NCBI GenBank assembly: GCA_018268915.1
Contig: JAFDVQ010000007.1
Coordinates: forward strand, 1 to 64,000
Reading direction: 5' to 3'
Source: Acidobacteriota bacterium
Lineage (GTDB): Bacteria; Acidobacteriota; Terriglobia; Terriglobales; Acidobacteriaceae
DNA length: 64,000 bases
In this document: positions 28,179-37,311 of the stretch, piece by piece
Position numbering within the stretch: the first letter of the stretch is position 1
Layout of the letters: the number at the start of each line of letters is the position of its first letter
Notes under the pieces: model-generated
Seen by the model: the letters and a program-made list of their open reading frames with translations, nothing else
Told to the model about the DNA's origin: nothing
Database searches by the model: none
Made by a program: the position numbers and the translations under genes

Positions 28179-28219
28179 GGCCGCTGCGTTCCGGCTATGG
28201 CCTCAGGATCGCAGCGGTC
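28179..28219 (+). terminator. Hairpin after the HU/IHF gene
   Basis: GGCCGCTGCG (28179-28188) pairs with CGCAGCGGTC (28210-28219), ten pairs with one G-T, beginning 14 nt after the stop. There is no T-tract, so it may be a Rho-dependent or 3'-stabilising structure. The rest of the 275-nt spacer to 28440 shows nothing I can assign. Confidence 0.4.
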
Positions 28220-28439
28220 GCACTTTGTCCGCCTTACTCCCTCCTCGATCAAGCCTGGTCTCGCTTTGCAAGGTGATGCAACGGCATCGCTCGCACCAGC
28301 TAACTCAATGAGTTGCAAAATAGAGAGACAAGACTCATTCTGTTTCCGTCAAACAAATGATTGCAACATCACCTGAAAACACACAGGTTGGCTGTCCGTC
28401 TCTTACACGCTGCTGGAACACTCGCAAGCGGAGTTGTTG

Positions 28440-31400
28440 ATGAAGCGTTCCTTGTCTTTCAGTGTCGGGCTCGCCATTCTTCTCGGTCTCGTTCCAGCAG
28501 TCCCATTGCAAGCCGAGAAACGTATCTCTCTGGCGCAACTTGAGCAGATTGTCGCGCAGCTGAAGAGCGCGGTTGATCCGGACGCCGCACAACGCCTCGC
28601 GGAAGTGCAACTGACAGAACGGCTCAATGGAGAGCGCTACTCCTCACTTGCGAAATCTCTTCCGGGCGATCAATCCCGGCACGTTTTGCGCGCCGTAGCT
28701 GACCGGTCGCAGTTCGTCCACCCGCCGGCAAGCGAAATTCCCTCCAATCCCGTTCCCTCCATGGCTGAGCAGCGACGCATCATGGGGATGGTTGCCGCGT
28801 ACGTAAGAGACTCGATTCCGCAGCTTCCTAACTTTTTCGCAACACGGATCACCGATCATTTCGAAGACTCTCCACAACTGCCGCGCGGCGACATGTTCTC
28901 TACTCCGTACCAACCGATCCATTTCGTCTCTCAATCGCAGGTTGCGGTTTTCTACCAGGGCGGTCGCGAAGTTGTAGACAGCAAAGCTCGGTCTGGCCGG
29001 TCGAGACCTTTGAGCGAGGGACTCACAAGCTGGGGCACCTTCGGGCCGATTCTTGGCACTGTCTTAGTCGATGCGGCCTCGAGCAAGCTCGCCTGGAGCC
29101 ACTGGGAAGCCGGCACCAAGGGGCCTGTGGCGATCTTCGATTTCGATGTTCCTCAGCAAAAGTCGCACTACGAGGTGAACTACTGCTGCTATGTGACGCA
29201 GGCGGGTTCATCCGTAGCCGATGGTCACCCGTTTCGTCGGATCGTGCCATATCGGGGTTCCATGGGTGTCGATCCGGCAACCGGCGTTATCGAGCGCCTG
29301 ATCGTCGAAGCTGAACTGAAAGCGACTGACCCGGTGACCGAGGCTTCCATCCTGGTCGACTACGGTCCAGTAGAAATTGGCGGCAAAACCTACACCTGCC
29401 CTGTCCGGAGCATCTCGACCACCATTGCTGAGAGCGTGCAGGTGGATCCGAAGTACAAGTTCGCCATTGCCAATGCGCTACAGCCGCTGAAGACCTCGCT
29501 CAACGATGTCACTTTCGAGAACTACCACATGTTTCGGTCCGACGTGCGCGTGCTGACGCCAGAGGAGGCCGACCTTGTTGAGCAGGTGAAGGCTGGGCAG
29601 CCGGCAGTCGCAAGCGCAGCAGAACGAACAACAACAGAGGTAGCGCCTGAGGGTCAACCGGCTGCGGCCATTTCCGAAGCAAAGACTCAGTCCTCGCCGG
29701 AAGCATCCGGGACGCCATTGGAACCGAGGACCGATTCCGCGACGGCCTCAACAGCAAATACACCCGCGCCTTCCTCTGCCAAACCTGTAGAGCCTGCGCC
29801 GGCCGAGATCACGACCACGGCAGCCGCAAGCCTTCCTGATGTTTCGAATGCATCAACCGCGTCCGCCACCGACACTGGTTATCGGCTTCGCACCACAACG
29901 CGCATGGTTGAAGTCACCGTGGTGGCGTTCGACAAAAAAGGCCATCCCGTCACGGATCTCAAGCCTGAGGACTTCGAGGTCTACGACAACGGCCGCAAAC
30001 AAAACATAAGCTCGCTTACGCAAGCAGCAGCCGAGACACCTTCGCAGTCTGCGGCAGGCCAATCAGCTGCCTCTTCCAGCGAACCAACTTTCAGCAACCG
30101 TCCCGTCGATACGTCGTCGGCTCCTGCCAGTGGGCCACAAAGAGTCAGCAGCAATACCACTATCTTCCTCATCGACTCCAGCCACGTTGCTTTCGCCGAT
30201 CTCACGCATGCACGCAGCGAGATGCTTCGCTTCCTCAAGACGGTTCCCGCGGATGAGCCGGTCGCGCTCTACGTGTTGAAGAAATACGGCTTCGAAGTTC
30301 TCCGCGAACCCACAACAGATCACGAGCAGCTCTCCGCTGTGCTTCGCAAATGGATGCCCAGCGCCCAGGATCTGTCTCAAGCGGCGAACGAAGAGATGCG
30401 CAATCGGCAGCAGATGGAGTACGTGCACAGCGCCAACGACCTTCTTGCCATGAACGGGAACACCCCAACAGGAGCGGGAGATGTCACGTCAGCTCCCGAT
30501 ATGCAACGTCGTTCTCTTGGCGATAGTCCCGAGTTGAATGCACTTGGGTATGTCATATGGGTTGCGCGGCATGCCGCCGCCTTCAAGGGCCACAAGAGTC
30601 TCATCTGGGTCGCCACCGACAACGTACTCGCCGACTTCAGCGATAAATCGCCAGACGTCGAGAAGGGCGACAAGTATCTTGATCCGCTCTCAATCAGAGC
30701 CAGAGAGGCTCTCAACGATGCCCAGATCAGCATCTATCCGCTCGACAGCTCTCAACTCGAGGGCGGAGTCGTGGGGGCAGATCTTCAGCACGCCAATGTC
30801 CAGGTGAATCCCACCGCCACGGACATGCAATTACAGGGAACGCCGGGTGCGAGCGCGACGGAGGCAAGCCAGCAGTTGCGAAGAGCCCAGCGCGATATCA
30901 ACCCCGGACGCCTCACGGCGCAGCTGCAGCAGGACACGCATCCTATTCAGGGCGCCTTCCGCGAACTTGCCGAAGCCACGGGAGGTCGCACTCTTCGCCG
31001 TGCCAGCGATATCGCAGCCGAACTCGATTCGATCGTCAATGACGGCCGAGCTGCCTACACGCTCGGCTTCTCGCCCGACACGCCAGCCGACGGCACTTAT
31101 CACCACCTCGTTGTGAAGCCGATCAATCGTCGCGGCATTACTCTTCGTTATCGCACCGGCTATCTGTATGAGAAGGAACCAGCCACGCTAAAGGAGCGCT
31201 TCCAGAATGCCGTGTGGCGTCCTGCCGACCAGAGTGAGATCGGTCTCTCTGCCAAACCCACGCACGACGCGAAACCCGCATCCCTGAAGCTCAACATTGC
31301 AGCTACCGATCTTGCGCTCGCGGAGCAGGCGGGATTCTGGATGGACAAACTCGACATCTTTCTTGTTCAGCGCGACGACGCCATGCTGCACGCGAAACTC

Positions 31401-31589
31401 GACGGGCAGACGCTTGGCCTGCGCCTCAAGCCATCCACCTACCAGCAGGTTCTCAAGGATGGCATCAGCATCGACGAGCCTATCAAATCAGTTCCTGAGA
31501 ACGGCGCGCTACGTATCGTTGTTGTCGACGAGAACACCGGCCGCATCGGCACATTGACGCTTCCGGCCTCTGCGCTCAGTCACAAGTAA
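28440..31589 (+). CDS. Large secreted VWFA-related acidobacterial protein
   Basis: The protein has 1049 residues from the ATG at 28440 (GGAG 6 nt upstream), with a signal peptide (KRSLSFSVGLAILLGL). Residues about 30-380 are an uncharacterised region with repeated beta patterns (ILVDYGPVEIGGKTYTCPV). A long Ala/Thr/Pro/Ser-rich linker (about 385-480) follows. The acidobacterial VWFA-related module begins at EVTVVAFDKKGHPVTDLKPEDFEVYDNG (about 490) and includes a VWA strand FLIDSSHVAFAD (about 575); the metal site is incomplete (DxSxS reads DSSHV). The C-terminal about 140 residues repeat a beta-rich domain. Likely an exported adhesion or complex-forming protein; ligand unknown. Confidence 0.88.
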   Translation: MKRSLSFSVGLAILLGLVPAVPLQAEKRISLAQLEQIVAQLKSAVDPDAAQRLAEVQLTERLNGERYSSLAKSLPGDQSRHVLRAVADRSQFVHPPASEIPSNPVPSMAEQRRIMGMVAAYVRDSIPQLPNFFATRITDHFEDSPQLPRGDMFSTPYQPIHFVSQSQVAVFYQGGREVVDSKARSGRSRPLSEGLTSWGTFGPILGTVLVDAASSKLAWSHWEAGTKGPVAIFDFDVPQQKSHYEVNYCCYVTQAGSSVADGHPFRRIVPYRGSMGVDPATGVIERLIVEAELKATDPVTEASILVDYGPVEIGGKTYTCPVRSISTTIAESVQVDPKYKFAIANALQPLKTSLNDVTFENYHMFRSDVRVLTPEEADLVEQVKAGQPAVASAAERTTTEVAPEGQPAAAISEAKTQSSPEASGTPLEPRTDSATASTANTPAPSSAKPVEPAPAEITTTAAASLPDVSNASTASATDTGYRLRTTTRMVEVTVVAFDKKGHPVTDLKPEDFEVYDNGRKQNISSLTQAAAETPSQSAAGQSAASSSEPTFSNRPVDTSSAPASGPQRVSSNTTIFLIDSSHVAFADLTHARSEMLRFLKTVPADEPVALYVLKKYGFEVLREPTTDHEQLSAVLRKWMPSAQDLSQAANEEMRNRQQMEYVHSANDLLAMNGNTPTGAGDVTSAPDMQRRSLGDSPELNALGYVIWVARHAAAFKGHKSLIWVATDNVLADFSDKSPDVEKGDKYLDPLSIRAREALNDAQISIYPLDSSQLEGGVVGADLQHANVQVNPTATDMQLQGTPGASATEASQQLRRAQRDINPGRLTAQLQQDTHPIQGAFRELAEATGGRTLRRASDIAAELDSIVNDGRAAYTLGFSPDTPADGTYHHLVVKPINRRGITLRYRTGYLYEKEPATLKERFQNAVWRPADQSEIGLSAKPTHDAKPASLKLNIAATDLALAEQAGFWMDKLDIFLVQRDDAMLHAKLDGQTLGLRLKPSTYQQVLKDGISIDEPIKSVPENGALRIVVVDENTGRIGTLTLPASALSHK

Positions 31590-31662
31590 CGCGCGTTGCG
31601 TGCCAATAGCAGTCGGGCTGCGTTCTCTGGCTTGCATCGGAGCTGAAAGCAGCGTGCAAAAA

Positions 31663-31683
31663 AGCCGCCCTGTCGAGGCGGCT
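31663..31683 (-). terminator. Minus-strand intrinsic terminator in a plus-strand region
   Basis: AGCCGCC (31663-31669) and GGCGGCT (31677-31683) form a 7-bp GC stem. Read on the minus strand it is followed by TTTTTT, the classic intrinsic terminator form. Both flanking genes are plus-strand, so no known minus-strand transcript ends here. On the plus strand it lacks a T-tract. The rest of the 245-nt spacer (31590-31834) shows nothing else clear. Confidence 0.65.
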
Positions 31684-31834
31684 GAACATTTGCGTCGATC
31701 CAGAACGCGAATCTTCGCTCTTGCCATTTTTAGAATAGCAATATCCTGCCTCAGAAAACAGACTGTATTTTCATTCCCATTCCAGTACTCTCGTCCATCG
31801 GAACTCAAATCTTGCCAGCATCCACTGGAGGCCC

Positions 31835-32878
31835 ATGATCCCTCAGGAGAAGAGCGCCGCGGTTTCTCGCGGACTTCAGGAAGCTTTCGGCAACACCACA
31901 ATCGACAACATCAGCAGGATGACCAGGGGTCTCAGTTCGGATCTCGTCTTTCGAATCATCGTCAGCGGCTCTCCGTACTTGTTGCGCATCATGACCCGGA
32001 TCAACGAGCAGATGGACCCTCGCCGCATCTTCGCCAGTATGATCGCCGCCTCCGATGCCGGCATCACGCCTCACGTGCACTACACCAATGTTGAAGACGG
32101 AATCTCGATCACCGACTTCATCGAGCCGCAGCCGCTCTCTGCTCCACAGGCATTGCACCTTCTTCCTCAAGCCGTTCGCAGGCTGCACTCGCTCGCACCG
32201 TTTCCGAAAGAATTCAACTACCTCACCGCGCATAAGGGATTTGTCTGGCGGTTCCGCGGTGCCGGTCTCCTTTCGCAGAACGAAATCGACGAAGCCTTCA
32301 GCTCGTACGACAAGCTCTGCTCCACATACCCGAGGCTCGACGAGGACATGGTCTCCAGCCATATGGACCTCAAGCCGGACAAGATCCTCTTCGACGGCGG
32401 ACACATCTGGCTCGTCGACTGGCAGGCTGCTTTCGTCAATGATCGCTACTTCGATCTCGCTGTCGCGGCCAACTGCCTCGTGAACTCTGATGACGACGAA
32501 GCGATATATCTCGAGCGCTACTTCGGCCACGCGCCGGATGAATACCAGCGGTGCAGATTCTTTCTCATGAGGCAGTTCCTTCACATCTTCTCAGCGTCAG
32601 TCTTCCTGATGCTGGGATCTGGTGGCCAGCCGATGACGCCTCCCGAACACCTGCCGAGCTTCGAGGAGTTTCATCGGCAAGTCTGGGCCGGAGAAGTGAA
32701 TCTGGCCGACAAGGCGCAACAGATCGTATGCGGCCTCGTTCACTGGAAGCAACTGCTCAACAACATCCGGCTGCCCCGATTCGAGGAGGCCTTGAAGGTC
32801 GTCTCACGCCGCAACCCGCCAAGTGTTCGTAAGCTCTTTCCGGCTGAGTTGGACACTGCACAGCACTCTCCAAACTAG
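31835..32878 (+). CDS. APH-fold phosphotransferase with altered catalytic loop
   Basis: The protein has 347 residues. It has the aminoglycoside-phosphotransferase/choline-kinase fold: GLSSDLVFRIIVSGSPYLLRI in the N-lobe, the catalytic loop SHMDLKPDKILFDGG near residues 178-192, and metal-binding WLVDWQ near 196. The HxDxxxxN motif reads HMDLKPDK, so the Asn that helps hold Mg2+ is Lys. It may act on a small alcohol or amine, or be inactive. Its stop shares the CTAG overlap with the convergent MDR gene. No resistance genes are adjacent. Confidence 0.75.
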   Translation: MIPQEKSAAVSRGLQEAFGNTTIDNISRMTRGLSSDLVFRIIVSGSPYLLRIMTRINEQMDPRRIFASMIAASDAGITPHVHYTNVEDGISITDFIEPQPLSAPQALHLLPQAVRRLHSLAPFPKEFNYLTAHKGFVWRFRGAGLLSQNEIDEAFSSYDKLCSTYPRLDEDMVSSHMDLKPDKILFDGGHIWLVDWQAAFVNDRYFDLAVAANCLVNSDDDEAIYLERYFGHAPDEYQRCRFFLMRQFLHIFSASVFLMLGSGGQPMTPPEHLPSFEEFHRQVWAGEVNLADKAQQIVCGLVHWKQLLNNIRLPRFEEALKVVSRRNPPSVRKLFPAELDTAQHSPN

Positions 32879-33879
32879 CCGAGGCTGAGCACCAGCTTCC
32901 CGAAGTGTGTCGCGTTTTCCATTTCCTTGAAGGCCTTTTGCGCCTCGATCCACGGATGGCTTTCGAAAACCGGCTTCAACTTTGAGTCGGATATGGCCTT
33001 GTTCATCTCTTCGAAGTTCTCTCGCGAGCCCACATAGATTCCCTGGATGTGAACCTGCTTGTGCAGAATCATCGGCACCGGAATGGGCTCCGCTGGTCCG
33101 CTCAGTACCCCGATCTGCGCGATGGTGCCGCCCATTTTGACGGCGCGCAGCGAGCGGGGGAGCGTCCCGACGCCGCCGACTTCGACCACGAGGTCGACAC
33201 CGTCGCCGCCGGTCTTCTCCACCACCCACTTGTCCCACTCTGAGGTTTCGCCGTAGTCGAGCGCCTCATCGAGACCCAGCGAGCAGGCCCGCTGCAGCTT
33301 CGCATCGCTCGAAGAAATCCCAAGAACGCGTGCGCCTTTCAGCTTCGCAAACTGCAGGGCAAAGATAGACACGCCACCTGTCCCCTGCATCAGCACGGTC
33401 GAACCCTGCTTTACTCCTCCGGCTCGCAAAGCGTTCCACGCGGTCACTCCGGCGCAGGGAAGCGTAGCGGCCTCTTCGAAGCTCAGGTGCTCCGGAATCC
33501 GCACCAGGCCCGTCTCCTTCAATACCACATACTCGGCGAGCATGCCATCGATGTCGCCGCCCAGAGCGCCTTTGATCTTCGCGGGAGATGGCGGACCGTC
33601 GATCCAGTTCTGCATGAAGATGGCGCACACACGGTCCCCCGGCTTCCACTGTGTAACGCCGTCGCCCACAGCCTCTACCTGGCCCGCGCCGTCGGAGCAG
33701 GGAACTCGCGGGAGCTTCATTTTCGGGTTGTAAACTCCCTTCACCATCATCAGATCGCGGTAATTCAGCGATACAGCCTGAACCTTCACCAGCACCTCGC
33801 CCGGCGCGGGCCGCGGAGTCGGTCGTTCAACAAGCTCAAGAGAATCAATACCAAAACTTGAAATCTGCCACACGCGCAT
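32875..33879 (-). CDS. Zinc-independent MDR-family NAD(P)H:quinone oxidoreductase/alcohol dehydrogenase
   Basis: The protein has 334 residues behind GGAGAAG. The N-terminal GroES-like domain (ELVERPTPRPAPGEVLVKVQ; NYRDLMMVKG) and the Rossmann domain (TVLMQGTGGVSIFALQFAKL) are intact. The structural- and catalytic-zinc cysteines of true alcohol dehydrogenases are missing, which places it in the QOR-like branch. It likely reduces quinones or enals with NADPH. Its last four bases overlap the convergent phosphotransferase gene. The divergent neighbour is a small coiled-coil protein. Confidence 0.88.
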   Translation of the reverse strand: MRVWQISSFGIDSLELVERPTPRPAPGEVLVKVQAVSLNYRDLMMVKGVYNPKMKLPRVPCSDGAGQVEAVGDGVTQWKPGDRVCAIFMQNWIDGPPSPAKIKGALGGDIDGMLAEYVVLKETGLVRIPEHLSFEEAATLPCAGVTAWNALRAGGVKQGSTVLMQGTGGVSIFALQFAKLKGARVLGISSSDAKLQRACSLGLDEALDYGETSEWDKWVVEKTGGDGVDLVVEVGGVGTLPRSLRAVKMGGTIAQIGVLSGPAEPIPVPMILHKQVHIQGIYVGSRENFEEMNKAISDSKLKPVFESHPWIEAQKAFKEMENATHFGKLVLSLG

Positions 33880-33969
33880 GGAGCTTCTCCGTTGAAATCA
33901 ATATTAAAAGTGGTTCGATGCCGCTTCGTCCGTGGTACGACACTTCTATTTCGCTCGTAGAATGAACAT

Positions 33970-34236
33970 ATGGCGCGCGGTTGGGAAAGTAAATCGGTGG
34001 AAGAGCAGATGGCGAACTCCACTGAAGCGAAACCGGTGCGCGCCGGAGAGGCCCAAATGAGCGAACAAGAACGGCGACTCGCCGCTGAAAACCGTGCCGC
34101 AACCGAACGCCGCCGCCAGTCCCTCACCCTGCAACGCGAAAATATTCTTTCGCAGCGCACCTCGAATCCGGGGCGCCGCGCCGCATTAGAGTCAGCGCTC
34201 TCTGAGATCGAGACTCAGCTAGCCGCGCTCGACTAG
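33970..34236 (+). CDS. Small charged, coiled-coil-like protein
   Basis: The protein has 88 residues, with an Arg/Glu-rich helical stretch (EQERRLAAENRAATERRRQSL) and a Leu-rich tail (ALESALSEIETQLAALD). There is no signal peptide or membrane helix. The reading frame fits the gap between divergent neighbours; a TAGAAT -10-like box lies just before the start. I do not recognise the family. It resembles small acidobacterial proteins of unknown role. Confidence 0.65.
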   Translation: MARGWESKSVEEQMANSTEAKPVRAGEAQMSEQERRLAAENRAATERRRQSLTLQRENILSQRTSNPGRRAALESALSEIETQLAALD

Positions 34237-34261
34237 CACTTGCACTAGGTTTTGGGCGTCT

Positions 34262-35032
34262 CTACTCGTCCCGGTGGAAGAGCAACGAGTTTGCCTGCTG
34301 CACCGGGGTCATGAGCACGCGCGCGATATTCACATGCGCCGGTCTCATCGCTGCCCAGACGATTACCTCGGCTACGTCTTCAGGCTTCAGAGCCTTCACG
34401 CCTTTGTATACCTTTGAAGCGCGCTCTGTATCGCCGTGAAACCGGACGAGGCTGAAGTCCGTCTGGACCATTCCGGGGTCCACGCTCGTGACCCGGATCG
34501 GCGTTCCCAGGACATCCTGCCGCAATCCATCGTTGATCGACCGCTCCGCTGCCTTGCTGGCGCAGTAGACTGCGCCGTTGGGGTAGGTCATCTCACCCGC
34601 GGTCGACCCCAAATTGATCACGTGTCCCCGCCCGCGCACCACCATGCCCGGCACCACGGCACGCGTCACGTACAGCAGACCCTTCACGTTGGTATCGATC
34701 ATCTCTTCCCAGTCCTCAATTTTGCCCATGTAAAGCTTCTCGAGCCCGCGGCTCAGTCCCGCGTTGTTTACCAGGACGTCGATCTCGGCCCACTCGGCCG
34801 GCAGTCCGTCGATCGCATTCTGAACCGCGCGCCGATCTCTCACGTCGAGGTCAATGGAGTGCACCGCTGGCGCACCGCGTTCTTTCGCTTTGGATGCCAC
34901 CTCTGACAGCCGGCCCGCACGACGTGCGGCGAGCAACAGCTTCGCACCCTGTTCGGCAAATGCCAGAGCAGTCGCCGCGCCAATTCCCGCGCTGGCTCCC
35001 GTTACGAAAACAATCTTTCCCTTGAGGCTCAT
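34262..35032 (-). CDS. Short-chain dehydrogenase (YdfG-like)
   Basis: The protein has 256 residues. TGASAGIG (11-18) is the nucleotide-binding turn, NNAG near 89-92, Ser143, and Tyr156-x3-Lys160 (YCASK) complete the catalytic triad. RRAGR after strand 2 favours NADP(H). The closest named type is YdfG/3-hydroxy-acid (serine) dehydrogenase, but the substrate is not certain. It is 25 nt from the small charged protein (convergent) and 73 nt upstream of a hydroxyacid dehydrogenase gene on the same strand. Confidence 0.9.
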   Translation of the reverse strand: MSLKGKIVFVTGASAGIGAATALAFAEQGAKLLLAARRAGRLSEVASKAKERGAPAVHSIDLDVRDRRAVQNAIDGLPAEWAEIDVLVNNAGLSRGLEKLYMGKIEDWEEMIDTNVKGLLYVTRAVVPGMVVRGRGHVINLGSTAGEMTYPNGAVYCASKAAERSINDGLRQDVLGTPIRVTSVDPGMVQTDFSLVRFHGDTERASKVYKGVKALKPEDVAEVIVWAAMRPAHVNIARVLMTPVQQANSLLFHRDE

Positions 35033-35105
35033 CTCATCATCCTAGCGAATTCACTCGACGCGCAAAGTGACGCCAACCACCATTCGCAATATCCACACTT
35101 CGGTT

Positions 35106-35984
35106 TCACTGCTTTGCCCGCTTCTGTGCAACTCGATACTGTCCTACCGCCCAATCCTCGTTGGACAGCCCGGCGCGTTTGGCTTCTTCGAAGACATCTG
35201 CAAGCCGATCCGCCATGCTCAGGCGCGTGTTTCGGGCCTCAGCTGCCTCTCGCAAAAGCCGTGTATCTTTCGCTCCAAGATCGATTGTCGCTCCGGGCTG
35301 TTCGGGCGGATTCAGCATCACGTTCCCATAGGAGGCGTAGAAAGGCGATTGGAAGAGCGCGCTGTTGACGGCTTCAAGAAACACGCCCGGGTCGATACCC
35401 TGCGAATCTGCGAAGACAAATGCTTCGCTCAGCGACTGGATCATGGTGCTGATGAGGAAATTTCCGCCGACCTTGAGCGCATGCGCCTGCCAGGGCTCGG
35501 TGCCGACGATTGAGATTCCTCGCGACATCGGCTCGAGGATCGGACGCGCGCGATCGACGTTTTCGGGCGATCCAGCGGTCACAATCCAAAGTTTGCCGGC
35601 TTCCGCCACGTTTGGGCGGCCAAATACTGGTGCAGCTACAAACGGGATTCCGCGTTTCGCATGTTCTTTCGTCAAGCGCTCCGACAATGAAACGCTGATC
35701 GTGCTGCAAGAGATGTGGAGAGTCGAAGGTGTCAGCGCCTCCATCAGCCCGTTCGAACCATAGAGCACCTCTTCGTGGGCATGATCGTCGAAGAGCATCG
35801 TGATCACGGCGTCTGCGCCCAGCTCGGCTTCGGCTGGAGTTCCCGCAACAATCGCACCTTCCCGGGCGAGCGGCTCCGTCTTTCCCTCGGTTCGATTCCA
35901 GACGGCGAGTTCGTGACCTGCCGCGATGAGGCGCTGTGCCATCGCTGCGCCCATTTTTCCCAGTCCAAGGAAACCAATCCTCAT
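35106..35984 (-). CDS. Beta-hydroxyacid dehydrogenase (3-hydroxyisobutyrate dehydrogenase-like)
   Basis: The protein has 292 residues from the ATG at 35984 (AAGGGA upstream). GFLGLGKMGAAMAQRL binds NAD(P); the substrate-binding CSTISV region and the catalytic Lys in WQAHALKVGGNF mark the HIBADH/GLYR1-like family. It acts on small 3-hydroxy acids or semialdehydes. It sits upstream of the SDR gene in the same direction, so the two may form a short carbonyl-metabolism operon. Confidence 0.88.
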   Translation of the reverse strand: MRIGFLGLGKMGAAMAQRLIAAGHELAVWNRTEGKTEPLAREGAIVAGTPAEAELGADAVITMLFDDHAHEEVLYGSNGLMEALTPSTLHISCSTISVSLSERLTKEHAKRGIPFVAAPVFGRPNVAEAGKLWIVTAGSPENVDRARPILEPMSRGISIVGTEPWQAHALKVGGNFLISTMIQSLSEAFVFADSQGIDPGVFLEAVNSALFQSPFYASYGNVMLNPPEQPGATIDLGAKDTRLLREAAEARNTRLSMADRLADVFEEAKRAGLSNEDWAVGQYRVAQKRAKQ

Positions 35985-36052
35985 CAACGAATCCCTTTCA
36001 GCTTGCTAACACTTAGGTTCGACTCGATATTGCCGGATAAACTGAATCTTCG

Positions 36053-36835
36053 ATGCTGCGAACGGCCCGAGCGACGCGTTATGTGGTGCCCCTGCGCGAA
36101 GGGGGGTCCCTGCCTGCGATTGTAGAAGCTGATGACCTGGGCCTCTACGTCGTGAAGTTTCGCGGAGCAGGGCAGGGGATTCTCGCGCTCATCGCGGAGT
36201 TGCTGGCTGGGGAGATTGGGCGAGCGCTAGGCCTGCGGGTTCCTGAAATTGTCTTTATGGAGATCGATCCTGCGCTTGGCCGCAACGATCCTGACTACGA
36301 GATCCGTCAGTTGCTCAAGGCGAGCCCAGGATTAAACCTTGCGCTGGATTATCTGCCCGGCTCGACCATGTTCGATCCGGCTGCCCGCGACACGGCGCCT
36401 GCGGACGAGGCGTCGATGCTGGTGTGGTTTGACGCGTTCACGCAGAACATCGATCGCACGCCGCGCAATGCCAATCTGCTGGTATGGCATCGCAAGCTGT
36501 ATCCCATCGATCACGGCGCGGCTCTCTTTTTTCATCACGACTGGCCCAGCCGAGAGCAGAAGATCGCATCTCCATTCCCGCAGATTAAAGACCATATTCT
36601 GCTTCCGTGGGCGAAAGACATTCGCGGCGCATCAGCCATTGCACATGAGCGCCTGACGGAGGCTGTTCTGGCTGGGATCGTGAAGCTGGTACCTGAGGAA
36701 TGGCTTGCGGCTATTTCTGACGGTGTATCGCCTGCTGATCGGCGAGAGGGCTACATGCAGTTCTTTACGCAGAGACTCGCAAGCTCCGCGGCATTTGAAG
36801 AGGAGGCTATCCGTGCCCAGTCCGGCCTCGTTTGA
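36053..36835 (+). CDS. HipA-like kinase domain protein
   Basis: The protein has 260 residues. Landmarks are a Lys in LYVVKFRGAGQG (N-lobe), DAFTQNIDRTPRNANLLVW (catalytic Asp and metal-binding Asn) and PIDHGAALFFHHDW (metal-binding Asp). This is the compact HipA-like kinase group without the full HipA N-terminal domain. HipA kinases phosphorylate glutamyl-tRNA synthetase in other bacteria; the target here is unknown. There is no HipB antitoxin gene; instead a DUF3037 gene overlaps its 3' end. Confidence 0.8.
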   Translation: MLRTARATRYVVPLREGGSLPAIVEADDLGLYVVKFRGAGQGILALIAELLAGEIGRALGLRVPEIVFMEIDPALGRNDPDYEIRQLLKASPGLNLALDYLPGSTMFDPAARDTAPADEASMLVWFDAFTQNIDRTPRNANLLVWHRKLYPIDHGAALFFHHDWPSREQKIASPFPQIKDHILLPWAKDIRGASAIAHERLTEAVLAGIVKLVPEEWLAAISDGVSPADRREGYMQFFTQRLASSAAFEEEAIRAQSGLV

Positions 36836-37199
36836 TTACGCCATCCTCCGCGTGGTCCCTCGCGTCGAGCGCCAGGAGTTCATCAATGCAGGCGTGGTCG
36901 CATTCTGTCTTGAGAAGCGATACCTCGCAGCTCGGATCCATTTAGATGAGGCTCGGCTCCGAGCGCTCTGGCCTGAGGCTGATGTGGACCTTGCCCGCGA
37001 ACATCTCGAAGCTGTTCGGCGTATCTGCGAGGGGGACCCGGCTGCCGGCGCAATTGCAAAGCTCTCGCAGCGCGAGCGGTTTCACTGGATCACTTCGCCG
37101 CGCAGCACGATTATTCAGCCCTCGCCCATCCATACCGGAGTATGCGACGAGACGGGGGGCGTGCTTGATCGGCTGGCGAGCCAATTCCTATTTTCGTAG
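36813..37199 (+). CDS. DUF3037 family protein, overlapping partner of the HipA-like kinase
   Basis: The protein has 128 residues from a GTG at 36813 (GGAGG upstream), starting 23 nt before the kinase stop. The core VPSPASFDYAILRVVPRVER and RQEFINAGVVAFC is the DUF3037 signature. Members often sit next to HipA-like kinases, and the overlapping start implies translational coupling. Role in activating or restraining the kinase is unknown. Confidence 0.8.
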   Translation: MPSPASFDYAILRVVPRVERQEFINAGVVAFCLEKRYLAARIHLDEARLRALWPEADVDLAREHLEAVRRICEGDPAAGAIAKLSQRERFHWITSPRSTIIQPSPIHTGVCDETGGVLDRLASQFLFS

Positions 37200-37311
37200 T
37201 GCCTTTCAGTTGGCCGGATCGAAAAGCAGGGAACCGCTCTGGAACAATCGCGTGCGGATCGAGCCGTTCAGCAATTTAGATTGACCAGTGTCCGTCTTCC
37301 CCGGGTCCTCC

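Noticed and set aside
36053..37199. Classical HipBA toxin-antitoxin module
   Set aside because: No helix-turn-helix HipB gene is next to it and the kinase lacks the N-terminal HipA domain; the partner is DUF3037.
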